A DNA stretch of 64,000 bases from Roseococcus sp. SDR (GTDB taxonomy: Bacteria; Pseudomonadota; Alphaproteobacteria; Acetobacterales; Acetobacteraceae): positions 62,001-126,000 of the forward strand of contig NZ_JAHRCU010000009.1 of assembly GCF_019083995.1 (NCBI RefSeq), written 5' to 3'. Below, piece after piece: positions 1 through 7,526 of the stretch. A model generated the notes under the pieces. It made no database searches, was not told the origin of the DNA, and was given only the letters and a program-made list of their open reading frames with translations. A program made the translations under genes and the position numbers. How positions within the stretch are numbered: position 1 is the first letter of the stretch; each line of letters begins with the position of its first letter.

Positions 1-980
1 CCTTCCGCTTCCACCACTTCGCCGCCTTCTGGATGGGCAAGGCGCCCGCCATGTGGAACGCGGTGGAGGGCATCCTGCCGCATTGGGATGGCGAGGTGCC
101 GGGCTATGGCTCCGTGCTGGCCTGCCGCGCCTTCGCCAATGAGGAGGCCGGCAACCTGCTCATCGCCGAGCATGCGGGGCGCGAGGCCATCCGCCGCGAC
201 CCGGCCGATCTCTGGGCCGCCCATGCGGTCGCCCATGTGCTGGAGATGCAGGGCCGCCGGGCCGAGGGCATCGCCTGGATCACCGGCCTGCGCCCGCATT
301 TCGAGGGCGGCAACAACCTGATGCATCACATCGACTGGCACCAGGCCATGTTCCACCTGGAGCGCGGCGAGCATGCCGAGGTGCTGCACCTCTACGACAC
401 CGGCTTCCGCAACCTGGAGAGCCCGGTCACGCAGATGCAGCCCGACCTCTACATCGACTGCCAGAACGCCGCCTCCATGCTCTTCCGCCTGGAGCGCCAG
501 GGCGTGGATGTGGGCAACCGCTGGGAGGAACTGGCCGAGAAGGCCGAGGCCCGCATCGGCGACTGCCTCTCGGCCTTCACCCTGCCGCACTGGATGATGG
601 CGCTCTGCGCCGCCGGCCGCTTCGAGGCGGCGGACCGCATGCTGGCCGCCATGCGGGACTACGCGGCCAGCAACACGGGCGAAAACCCGCGCGTGGTGCG
701 CGAGGCCGCACTCCCCTGCTGCGAGGCGGTGCTGCTGCGCGCGCGGGGGATGCCTGCGGCGGCGGTCGCCGTGATGCGCCCGGCGCTCGGCGGGATGCAT
801 GAGCTGGGCGGCAGTCACGCCCAGCAGGACGTGCTGGAGCAGCTTTTCCTCGATTGCGCGGTCGCGGCCGGGCTGCAGGCCGATGCCGAGCTGCTGCTGG
901 AGCGCGTCACCGGCCGCTGGCCGACGCCCCCCGATCGCCGGGTGGGATATCGCTCGGCGGCGGTGGGCTGGCGGGGCTGA
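1..980 (+). CDS. TPR-repeat (TTC38-like) protein, 5' end outside window
   Basis: The frame is open from the first full codon at position 3 (F-R-F-H-H-F-A-A-F-W) and ends with TGA at 978-980, so the gene enters from upstream; the ATG at 33 is internal. The protein is all-helical with TPR-like repeats. It carries the AHAVAHVLEMQGR and HIDWHQAMFHLERGE segments that resemble the eukaryotic/bacterial TTC38 family, which supports the call. The biochemical role of that family is not established, so no function is proposed. It is cytoplasmic as far as can be seen. A 218-bp gap separates it from the next gene. Confidence 0.8.
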   Translation, partial: FRFHHFAAFWMGKAPAMWNAVEGILPHWDGEVPGYGSVLACRAFANEEAGNLLIAEHAGREAIRRDPADLWAAHAVAHVLEMQGRRAEGIAWITGLRPHFEGGNNLMHHIDWHQAMFHLERGEHAEVLHLYDTGFRNLESPVTQMQPDLYIDCQNAASMLFRLERQGVDVGNRWEELAEKAEARIGDCLSAFTLPHWMMALCAAGRFEAADRMLAAMRDYAASNTGENPRVVREAALPCCEAVLLRARGMPAAAVAVMRPALGGMHELGGSHAQQDVLEQLFLDCAVAAGLQADAELLLERVTGRWPTPPDRRVGYRSAAVGWRG

Positions 981-1040
981 CCCCGCGCCACGCCTTCAGC
1001 GGCAACCAACACGCTCAACCCCTTGTCCTGATTCAATGAT

Positions 1041-1091
1041 TTGACAGGAAAATCTTTTTGCGGTGTCAATCGGGAAGGGGCCGAGTATATA
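1041..1091 (+). promoter_or_regulatory. Candidate promoter/operator ahead of the capsule-export operon
   Basis: A consensus TTGACA (1041-1046) is followed after exactly 17 nt by TGTCAA (1064-1069), its perfect inverted copy. TGTCAA is in turn 16 nt upstream of TATATA (1086-1091). Either the second pair is a -35/-10 promoter with the first element as an operator arm, or TTGACA is itself a -35 with a poor -10. The leader to the first gene would be about 100 nt. This is read from sequence only. Confidence 0.3.
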
Positions 1092-1198
1092 GCGGCCCTG
1101 ACTCAAGGGGTGAGCCAGGCGGGGTGGCCAGATCGTCGAAGATCGCCCCTTCGCAGGTTGAAAGGCGCCCCCTCACCATGACGAAAGGTCTGTAGCCT

Positions 1199-1555
1199 TT
1201 GCTGCACACGAGATGGATGTTCCGTGTTTTCGCCCTGGCGCTCCTGCCCGGCTGCGGCATGCAATGGCCCGATTTCACGCCGATCGCCTCCAGTGCGCCC
1301 CCCCCGCCCGTCGTCGAGGCGCCGCGCGGCCCTGATCCCCTGGGCGACTTCGCCGAAACCGCCACCCCCGGCGGCGTGGGCTTCGTGAACGGTGAGCGCG
1401 CCCGCCTCGTGCGCTCCTACAACGCCGCCAGCGGACGCGAATGCCGCGAGATCATCCTGGGCTCCGGCGGTGCCGAGCGCGTGGCGGTGGCCTGCCGCAA
1501 CAGCGCGGGCCAGTACGTCTCCTCCACCCCGCTGCTGCGCGGCAGCCTCAGGTAG
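1199..1555 (+). CDS. Small putative lipoprotein, first gene of capsule-export operon
   Basis: This 118-aa protein has a short hydrophobic N-terminus ending in LLPGC, a lipobox with Cys at about residue 19, so it is probably an outer-membrane or periplasmic lipoprotein. A proline-rich linker (APPPPVVEAP) follows. The C-terminal part has SGRECREI and VACRNSAGQY, reminiscent of the small surface-antigen domain with paired cysteines. The start is uncertain: TTG at 1199 gives a normal 18-residue signal, while ATG at 1217 gives an unusually short one. It ends 8 nt before kpsM, so it is probably an accessory of the export machinery. The function is otherwise unknown. Confidence 0.6.
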   Translation: MLHTRWMFRVFALALLPGCGMQWPDFTPIASSAPPPPVVEAPRGPDPLGDFAETATPGGVGFVNGERARLVRSYNAASGRECREIILGSGGAERVAVACRNSAGQYVSSTPLLRGSLR

Positions 1556-1563
1556 CCCCTTCC

Positions 1564-2367
1564 ATGGACCTCGCGGGCAGGGATCCGGGCCTACTCGAGA
1601 GCTTCCGCGCACGCATGCGCGTCCTGCAGGCGCTGATGATCCGCGAACTGCACACGCGCTTCGGCCGCGAGAACCTGGGCTATGTCTGGCTGTTCATGGA
1701 GCCGGCCATGCTGGGCGTCGGCGTCGGCCTCTGGCAACTGGCGGTCCGCGGCAGCGCGGCCATGCCCGGGGATCTGAACAAGTTCAGCTTCTTCCTGATC
1801 GGCTATATCCTCTTCTATCTCTTCCGCACGCTCGTCGGTCGCTCGCCGCACGGCATCGCCGCCAATTATCAGCTCCTCTATCACTCCCGCGTGACGATCG
1901 AGGCGGTGATGTGGGCCCGCAGCCTGCTGGACGGCGCCGCCGTGGCCATCTGCATCGGGATCTTCCTGATCATCATCGGCGTCGCCTTGGGCGATTGGCC
2001 CACCGACCCCCTGCAGATGATGGTCGGCGTCGCCCTGATGACGCTGCTCGCGCACGGCACCGGGCTGCTCTTCCTCGCCGCGACGAGCCTCAACTCGCAG
2101 ATCGTGGACCGCGTGGTGCATCCGTTCACCTACCTCTCGATCCCGTTTTCCGGCATGTTCTACATGGTATGGTGGCTGCCCGGCCCGATGCAGGAGGTCC
2201 TGCTCTGGTCGCCCCTCATCCACATCATGGAGTTCACGCGCGAAGGCCAGTTCGGCCCCCGCGTGCCCTATACCTACGACCTCACCTACGTCGCCTTCTG
2301 GATCGTGATCGTGAATTTCCTGGGGCTCTGCGCGCTGAAGGCGGCGAAGCCGCATATGGAGCATTGA
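1564..2367 (+). CDS. kpsM: Capsule polysaccharide export ABC transporter permease (KpsM family)
   Basis: This is the inner-membrane subunit of an ABC-2-type exporter that moves lipid-linked polysaccharide across the cytoplasmic membrane. The 267-aa protein shows the family's N-terminal amphipathic stretch (ALMIRELHTRFGRENLGYVW) followed by about six hydrophobic segments. ATG 1564 was chosen over a longer in-frame opening at 1441 because that extension overlaps the preceding gene and is not membrane-like. The ATPase subunit follows 7 nt downstream, and the periplasmic and outer-membrane export parts come next. Length and gene order match group 2/3 capsule (kps/ctr/bex) systems. Confidence 0.88.
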   Translation: MDLAGRDPGLLESFRARMRVLQALMIRELHTRFGRENLGYVWLFMEPAMLGVGVGLWQLAVRGSAAMPGDLNKFSFFLIGYILFYLFRTLVGRSPHGIAANYQLLYHSRVTIEAVMWARSLLDGAAVAICIGIFLIIIGVALGDWPTDPLQMMVGVALMTLLAHGTGLLFLAATSLNSQIVDRVVHPFTYLSIPFSGMFYMVWWLPGPMQEVLLWSPLIHIMEFTREGQFGPRVPYTYDLTYVAFWIVIVNFLGLCALKAAKPHMEH

Positions 2368-2374
2368 GGGCGCG

Positions 2375-3022
2375 ATGCTGCAGCTGGAGGGCGTGTACAA
2401 GAGCTTCAAGAAGAACGGCATCACGCGGGAGGTGCTGTCAGGCATCGACGCCACCTTCCTGCCGGGCGACGCCGTGGGCATCCTGGGCCGCAACGGCGCG
2501 GGCAAGAGCACGCTGATGAAGATCCTGGCCGGCGTCGAGCATCCGACGCGCGGCAAGGTACGCCGCCGCATGAGCGTCTCCTGGCCCATGGGCTACGACG
2601 CGGCAGTGCACGGCGCGTTGACGGGCGCCGACAACGCCCGCTTCATCGCGCGGCTCTATGACCGCCCGGTCGGGTGGGTGGAAAGCTTCGTCCAGGAATT
2701 CTCCGAGATCGGCGAAGAGTTCCGCAAGCCGGTCAAGACCTATTCGGACGGCATGAAGGCGCGCCTCATCTTCGCGCTCTCCATGGCCGTGGATTTCGAC
2801 TGCTACCTGATCGACGAGGTGATCGCCGCCGGTGACGCCCGCTTCGCCGAGCGATGCCGCCAGGCCCTGCTGGCCCGGCGCGGCCGCAGCGCCTTGATTC
2901 TTGTCTCGCACCAGACGAATACGGTGCGGCAGCTCTGTTCCCACGCCGCGATCCTCCACGAAGGGAGGCTGAGTTTTCATGAAGATCTGGACCAGGCTTT
3001 CGCCGAATACGAGCAGCTCTAG
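2375..3022 (+). CDS. kpsT: Capsule polysaccharide export ABC transporter ATPase (KpsT family)
   Basis: This ATPase energises KpsM. The 215-aa protein has a Walker A GRNGAGKS at residues 39-46, the KpsT-type signature YSDGMKAR at 123-130 in place of the usual LSGGQ, Walker B CYLIDE at 143-148 and the switch histidine in LVSHQ near 179. The size is typical of KpsT/CtrD. Its last 44 nt overlap the kpsE reading frame, which implies translational coupling. Confidence 0.9.
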   Translation: MLQLEGVYKSFKKNGITREVLSGIDATFLPGDAVGILGRNGAGKSTLMKILAGVEHPTRGKVRRRMSVSWPMGYDAAVHGALTGADNARFIARLYDRPVGWVESFVQEFSEIGEEFRKPVKTYSDGMKARLIFALSMAVDFDCYLIDEVIAAGDARFAERCRQALLARRGRSALILVSHQTNTVRQLCSHAAILHEGRLSFHEDLDQAFAEYEQL

Positions 3023-4331
3023 CGCTGGCCCGGCGGCACCTCGTCCGGCGGCTGCGCCGGCGATGGCCGCTCCGGTCCGGACCTCGGGCGGTGCCAGCGC
3101 CCTGCGGGCGAAGACGACGCGCACGCTTCCAGCGCGCGCGCCCACGGCCCGCGCCGGCCAGACGGCGAGCCTCGCGGAACGGCTCTCCGGCCGCACGCTC
3201 GGCGCGGTGCCGAGCCTCGGCGGGCGCGGCGGCTGGCGGGGCTGGATGCGCGAACACCCCTTCACCATGTGGGTCGTCCTGCCCAGCCTCATCGCCGCCT
3301 TCTATCTCTTCTTCGTGGCCGCGCCCCAGTATGTGAGCGAATCCCGTTTCCTGGTGCGCGCGCAGATGCCGCGCGCCGCGACGTCCAGTTCCGTGGGCAG
3401 CGAGATGCTGGGCTCGGCCGGCTTCCTTCCCTCGCCCGAGAACGTCGCCGCCGTGCGGGATTTCCTCCTTTCGCACGACGCCGTGCGCAAGACGCGTGAG
3501 AAGCTCGACCTCGTCGAGATCTTCCGCCGGCCAGAGGCTGACCCGCTGTTCCGCCTGTGGTGGGCCCACCCCACGGCGGAACGCCTGCGCTGGTTCTACC
3601 GATGGCAGGTGACCGTGACGGTGGATCCGACGACCGGCATCTCCGACCTGCGCGTCTGGACCTTCCGCCCGGCCGACAGTCTGGCCCTGTCCAACCGGCT
3701 CCTGGAGCTGAGCCAGGAACTCGTGAATGAGATGAACAACAACATCCGGGAGGAGGCGCTGCGCATCGCCCGCTCGGAATTGCGCCGGGCCGAGACGCGG
3801 CTGACCGATGCGCGCGTGGCGCTGACCATGTTCCGCCAGCAGGAGCGGGAGGTGGACCCGACCGCCACCGCCACCGCCGCCGTCGCCACCATCAACAGCC
3901 TGCAGAGCGACATCGCCCGCGCGCGCAGCGATCTCCAGGCGCTGCAGGCCTTCGCACGCCCCGGCAGCCCGCAGATCCTGGTCCTCGAGAACCGGATCCG
4001 CGGCCTCGAGGCGCAGGTGGCCGAGGAACGGACGCGCATCGCCTCCGCCAATACCGGCGTCACCGAGCAGATGGAGACCTTCGCGCGGCTGAGCGCCGAG
4101 GTCACCCTGGCGCAAAGCCAGCTCGAGGCGAATGTGCTGGTGCTGGACCGTGCCAATTCGGACGCCGCCCGGCAGACCATCTTCCTCTCGCGCGTGGTGG
4201 ACCCCAACCTCGCCGAGCGGTCGCTTTTCCCCCTGCCCTACTGGGCCAGTCTCTATGTCTTCCTCAGCCTGACCGTCCTCTACGGCATGACATGGCTGAT
4301 CGTGACCGGAATGAGAGAACATGCGCGCTGA
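2979..4331 (+). CDS. kpsE: Capsule export inner-membrane/periplasmic protein (KpsE/CtrB family)
   Basis: This is a polysaccharide co-polymerase/adaptor that links the ABC exporter to the outer-membrane channel. The 450-aa protein has an Ala/Pro-rich cytoplasmic N-terminus of about 90 residues, a TM helix (MWVVLPSLIAAFYLFF) and the PQYVSESRFLVR motif typical of the family just after it. A long coiled-coil-rich periplasmic region and a C-terminal TM (YWASLYVFLSLTVLYGM) follow. ATG 2979 has a good Shine-Dalgarno (GGGAGG) 9 nt upstream, inside the end of kpsT. The N-terminal extension is longer than in E. coli KpsE. Confidence 0.87.
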   Translation: MKIWTRLSPNTSSSSAGPAAPRPAAAPAMAAPVRTSGGASALRAKTTRTLPARAPTARAGQTASLAERLSGRTLGAVPSLGGRGGWRGWMREHPFTMWVVLPSLIAAFYLFFVAAPQYVSESRFLVRAQMPRAATSSSVGSEMLGSAGFLPSPENVAAVRDFLLSHDAVRKTREKLDLVEIFRRPEADPLFRLWWAHPTAERLRWFYRWQVTVTVDPTTGISDLRVWTFRPADSLALSNRLLELSQELVNEMNNNIREEALRIARSELRRAETRLTDARVALTMFRQQEREVDPTATATAAVATINSLQSDIARARSDLQALQAFARPGSPQILVLENRIRGLEAQVAEERTRIASANTGVTEQMETFARLSAEVTLAQSQLEANVLVLDRANSDAARQTIFLSRVVDPNLAERSLFPLPYWASLYVFLSLTVLYGMTWLIVTGMREHAR

Positions 4332-6120
4332 CTTTCTTCGCCCCCTCGTCGTCGCCGCCGGTCTCGCCGGTCTGATCCCGGCCGGGGGCCAGGCCCAGGG
4401 CACCTTCACCGGGGGCATGCCGCCCGGCCTCGCCGCCGCGGCGGCCGCCATCACCAATCCGGGCGGGGGCGGCGCGCCGATGGGCGCTCCCGCCGGGACG
4501 GCGGGCACAGCCGGCAATGCCCTCTCCGGCGCGCCGGGCGATCCGGGCACCAACCGCCTGGGCAGCACGACGGAGGCCGAGGCCGGCGCCCTGGCCGCGC
4601 TGCCGCTGGGCGAACTCGGCCGCGCCGCCGGCCGGCCGACCGCCGTCTTCGGCGCGGCACTCTTCATGCAATCCGCCGCCGCCTCCTCGGAGGCGCCGAA
4701 CCCGAACTACGTCCTGACGCCGGGCGACCGCGTCTCCGTCCGCGTCTGGGGCGCGGTGGACGCGGACCAGAGCGGCATGATCGACCCGGCGGGCAATTTC
4801 TTCCTGCCCAATGTCGGCCCCATCCCGCTCGCCGGCACGCGCTCGGGTGACATCCAGGCCCGCGTGGAGCAGGAACTCCGCCGCCTCTACACGCAGCAGG
4901 TCCAGGTCTATGCGACCGTGCTCTCGGCCCAGCGCATCGGCGTCTTCGTCACCGGCTTCGTCCGCACGCCCGGCCGCTTCGCCGGCAGCGCGGCGGATTC
5001 CGTCATCGACTTCCTGGTGCGCGCCGGCGGCGTGGACCCCTCGCGCGGCAGCTTCCGCGAGATCTCGATCCTGCGCGGCGGCCGCCAGGCGGCCAGCGTG
5101 GACCTCTACCGCTTCCTGCTCGACGGCCGCCTGCCGCCGCTGCGCCTGCAGGAGGGCGACACGATCGTCGTCGGCCGGCAGCGCGCCCTGGTGGGCGCCA
5201 CGGGCGGCGTGCGCAACAACTTCCTCTTCGAGGTGCCCGGCACGGTCATGACGGGGCGCGAGCTGATCGACTACGCCCGCCCGCTGCCGAGCGCCACCAA
5301 CGCCATCATCCAGGGCACGCGCGACGGCCGGCCCTTCTCGCGCTACAGCACACTGAGCGAGTTCGCCTCCCAGCGCCTGGGCGACCAGGATGTGGTGACC
5401 TTCATCACCGATCGCCCGATGCAGACCGTCCGCGTCACCGTCGAGGGCAGCCGCGTCGGCCCCTCGGTTCTGGTGATGGATCGCGACGCGCAGCTCTGCA
5501 ACGCGCTCGACTACATCGAGGTCAACCCGACGCTGGCCGACACCGGCAGCATCTACATCCTGCGCGCCAGCGTCGCCGCCCAGCAGGCCCGCGCCCTGTC
5601 CGAGGCCGCCGACCGGCTGGAGCGCGCGCTCTTCCTCGCCGTCTCGCCCACCCAGGGCGTAGCCAATATCCGCTCGGCCGAGGCGCAGCAGATCTCCGCC
5701 TACCTGCAGCGCGCGCGGCGCGTGGTGCCGGAGGGGCGCATCGTCGTCTTCAGCGGCGGGCGCTGCAACAGCATCCGCCTCGAAGACAACGACATCATCG
5801 TGATCCCCGAGCGACGCGAGACGGTGCTCGTCACGGGTGAGGTCGGGGTCACCCGCGCGGTGCTCTGGCGCCCCGGCATCACGGTGCCCGATCTGATCCG
5901 CGAGGCGGGCGGCCTGACGGCGCGCGGGAACATGAGCAGCATCATGATCCGCCGCGCCTCGGGCGAGGTGATCCTCGACCCGCGGGAGCCGCCACGTCCG
6001 GGCGACGAGGTGATCGCCCTGCCCCGCATCGATCCGCGCAACCTCCAGGTGGCGCAGGACATCATGCAGGTCCTGTTCCAGGCGGCCCTGGCGGCGCGCG
6101 TCTTCGTGCCTGTGAATTAG
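4321..6120 (+). CDS. kpsD: Polysaccharide export outer-membrane protein (KpsD/Wza type, SLBB domains)
   Basis: This protein forms the periplasm-to-outside conduit for capsule or exopolysaccharide. The 599-aa protein has a signal peptide (cut near AGGQAQ) and a low-complexity Gly/Ala linker. The polysaccharide-export domain begins around YVLTPGDRVSVRVWG, and repeated SLBB-type segments (VFVTGFVRTPGRF; VLVTGEVGVTRAVLW) follow. No lipobox cysteine is present after the signal, unlike Wza, and the length fits KpsD. Its ATG overlaps the kpsE stop by 11 nt. A strong hairpin without a T-tract follows the stop. Confidence 0.87.
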   Translation: MRADFLRPLVVAAGLAGLIPAGGQAQGTFTGGMPPGLAAAAAAITNPGGGGAPMGAPAGTAGTAGNALSGAPGDPGTNRLGSTTEAEAGALAALPLGELGRAAGRPTAVFGAALFMQSAAASSEAPNPNYVLTPGDRVSVRVWGAVDADQSGMIDPAGNFFLPNVGPIPLAGTRSGDIQARVEQELRRLYTQQVQVYATVLSAQRIGVFVTGFVRTPGRFAGSAADSVIDFLVRAGGVDPSRGSFREISILRGGRQAASVDLYRFLLDGRLPPLRLQEGDTIVVGRQRALVGATGGVRNNFLFEVPGTVMTGRELIDYARPLPSATNAIIQGTRDGRPFSRYSTLSEFASQRLGDQDVVTFITDRPMQTVRVTVEGSRVGPSVLVMDRDAQLCNALDYIEVNPTLADTGSIYILRASVAAQQARALSEAADRLERALFLAVSPTQGVANIRSAEAQQISAYLQRARRVVPEGRIVVFSGGRCNSIRLEDNDIIVIPERRETVLVTGEVGVTRAVLWRPGITVPDLIREAGGLTARGNMSSIMIRRASGEVILDPREPPRPGDEVIALPRIDPRNLQVAQDIMQVLFQAALAARVFVPVN

Positions 6121-6141
6121 AGTAACAGGCCGCGGCCCGGC

Positions 6142-6170
6142 CGCGGCAGCGGGCACCCCCCGCTGCCGCG
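6142..6170 (+). terminator. Strong stem-loop after the capsule-export operon
   Basis: A 12-bp G+C stem (6142-6153 with 6159-6170) has a 5-nt loop, 22 nt after the last stop of the operon. There is no T-run, so it may act with Rho or as a 3'-end stabiliser rather than as a classical intrinsic terminator. Confidence 0.4.
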
Positions 6171-6347
6171 TAACCGAGCCCCTGCCAACCAGTGCGGGGC
6201 GAGGCGCCGCCCGGCGCCTGATCGCGCGCATGGGCCCGCATTGCGGCGTTGCACAATTTTGGGTTGACCTGCCCCACCCCTTGGGTTGCAGATGAGGGAA
6301 GCTTCGCGGCGGGCCCTCCCGGCCCGTTGCCATAGGGATTTCTCTGC

Positions 6348-7520
6348 ATGCGGTTTTTCGTTGCGTCGGTGTTCCTGGCGGCGGCCTCCCTGGCCCAGCC
6401 CGCCCAGGCGCAGATGGGACCCGGCGGCCCTCCTCCCGCCGTGGGCGTGGTCGAGGCACAGCGCCAGCCGGTCACCGAAAGTACCGAGTTCATCGGCCGC
6501 ATCGAGGCGATCAACCGCGTCGAGCTGCGGGCCCGCATCACCGGCTTCCTGGAGGAGCGCCTCTTCCGCGAGGGCACCGAGGTCGAGGAGGGCAAGCTCC
6601 TCTTCCGCATCGAGCGCGCGCCCTTCGAGGCACAGGTGGAACAGGCGCAGGCCAATGTCGCCTCGGCCGAGGCGCAGCTCGCCAATGCGCGCACCTCGCT
6701 CGCCCGCGCGCGCGAACTGCGCACCACCGGCACCGGCACGCAGGTGGCGCTCGACAACGCCCAGGCGCAGGAGCGCACCTCCGCCGCCACGCTGCTCGGC
6801 GCCCAGGCGGCGGTGCGCGTGGCGGAGATCAACCTGGCCTACACCAACATCACCGCGCCCTTCGCAGGCGCCATCGGGCGCTCCACCTACACGCCCGGCA
6901 ATGTCGTCTCCCCCTCCAGCGAGCCGCTGGCCACCATCGTCAGCCAGGACCCGATGCGCGTGGCCTTCACCATCGCCCAGCGCACCGCGCTTGAGCTGCG
7001 GGAGCGCTATGAGGGCCGCGGCGGCGCGGCGGCCGTCGTGGTGCGCATCCGCCAGTCGGACGGCACCATCTACCCGCTGCCCGGCCGCATCGACTTCATC
7101 GACACGCAGGTCAGCCGCGACACGGATTCCATCCTGGTCCGCGCGAGCATCCCCAACCCGATCCGCGCGGGCATGCAGCAGAACGACATCGGCGCACGGC
7201 AATTGGTGGACGGGCAGTTCGTGACCGTCCTGCTGGAGGGCGCGCAGCCGGTCATGGCCGTCACCATCCCGCGCTCGGCCATCGCGCAGGACCAGGCCGG
7301 TTTCTTCGTCTTCATCGTGGATGGCGAGGGCCGCGCCCAACGCCGCAACGTGACGCTCGGCCGCAGCACGGCCGAGACGGCCGTGATCGAAAGCGGCGTC
7401 GAGGCCGGCAACCGCGTCATCACCGAAGGCATCCAGCGCGTCCGCCCCGGCCAGCCGGTGAACGCCGCCCCCGCGGGCGTGCGCCCCGGCGCCCCGCCCC
7501 CCGCGGGCCGGCCGGGCTGA
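6348..7520 (+). CDS. RND efflux periplasmic adaptor subunit (MFP)
   Basis: This adaptor links the RND pump to an outer-membrane channel. The 390-aa protein has a signal peptide (cut near AQPAQAQ). The family's lipoyl-half motif is split on either side of a coiled-coil hairpin (GRIEAINRVELRARITGFLEE then AYTNITAPFAGAIGR), followed by beta-barrel and membrane-proximal domains and a Pro/Gly-rich tail. It ends 6 nt before the pump gene. No TolC-like gene is present in this window, so the outer-membrane partner must be elsewhere. No regulator gene is adjacent. Confidence 0.92.
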   Translation: MRFFVASVFLAAASLAQPAQAQMGPGGPPPAVGVVEAQRQPVTESTEFIGRIEAINRVELRARITGFLEERLFREGTEVEEGKLLFRIERAPFEAQVEQAQANVASAEAQLANARTSLARARELRTTGTGTQVALDNAQAQERTSAATLLGAQAAVRVAEINLAYTNITAPFAGAIGRSTYTPGNVVSPSSEPLATIVSQDPMRVAFTIAQRTALELRERYEGRGGAAAVVVRIRQSDGTIYPLPGRIDFIDTQVSRDTDSILVRASIPNPIRAGMQQNDIGARQLVDGQFVTVLLEGAQPVMAVTIPRSAIAQDQAGFFVFIVDGEGRAQRRNVTLGRSTAETAVIESGVEAGNRVITEGIQRVRPGQPVNAAPAGVRPGAPPPAGRPG

Positions 7521-7526
7521 CGGCGC

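Noticed and set aside
6190-6230. Possible seventh copy of the three-hairpin repeat after the capsule operon
   Set aside because: It has a CAGGCGCCGGGC match in minus sense but lacks CTTGGCTTC and the ordered stems, and no minus-strand gene ends there. At most a decayed remnant.
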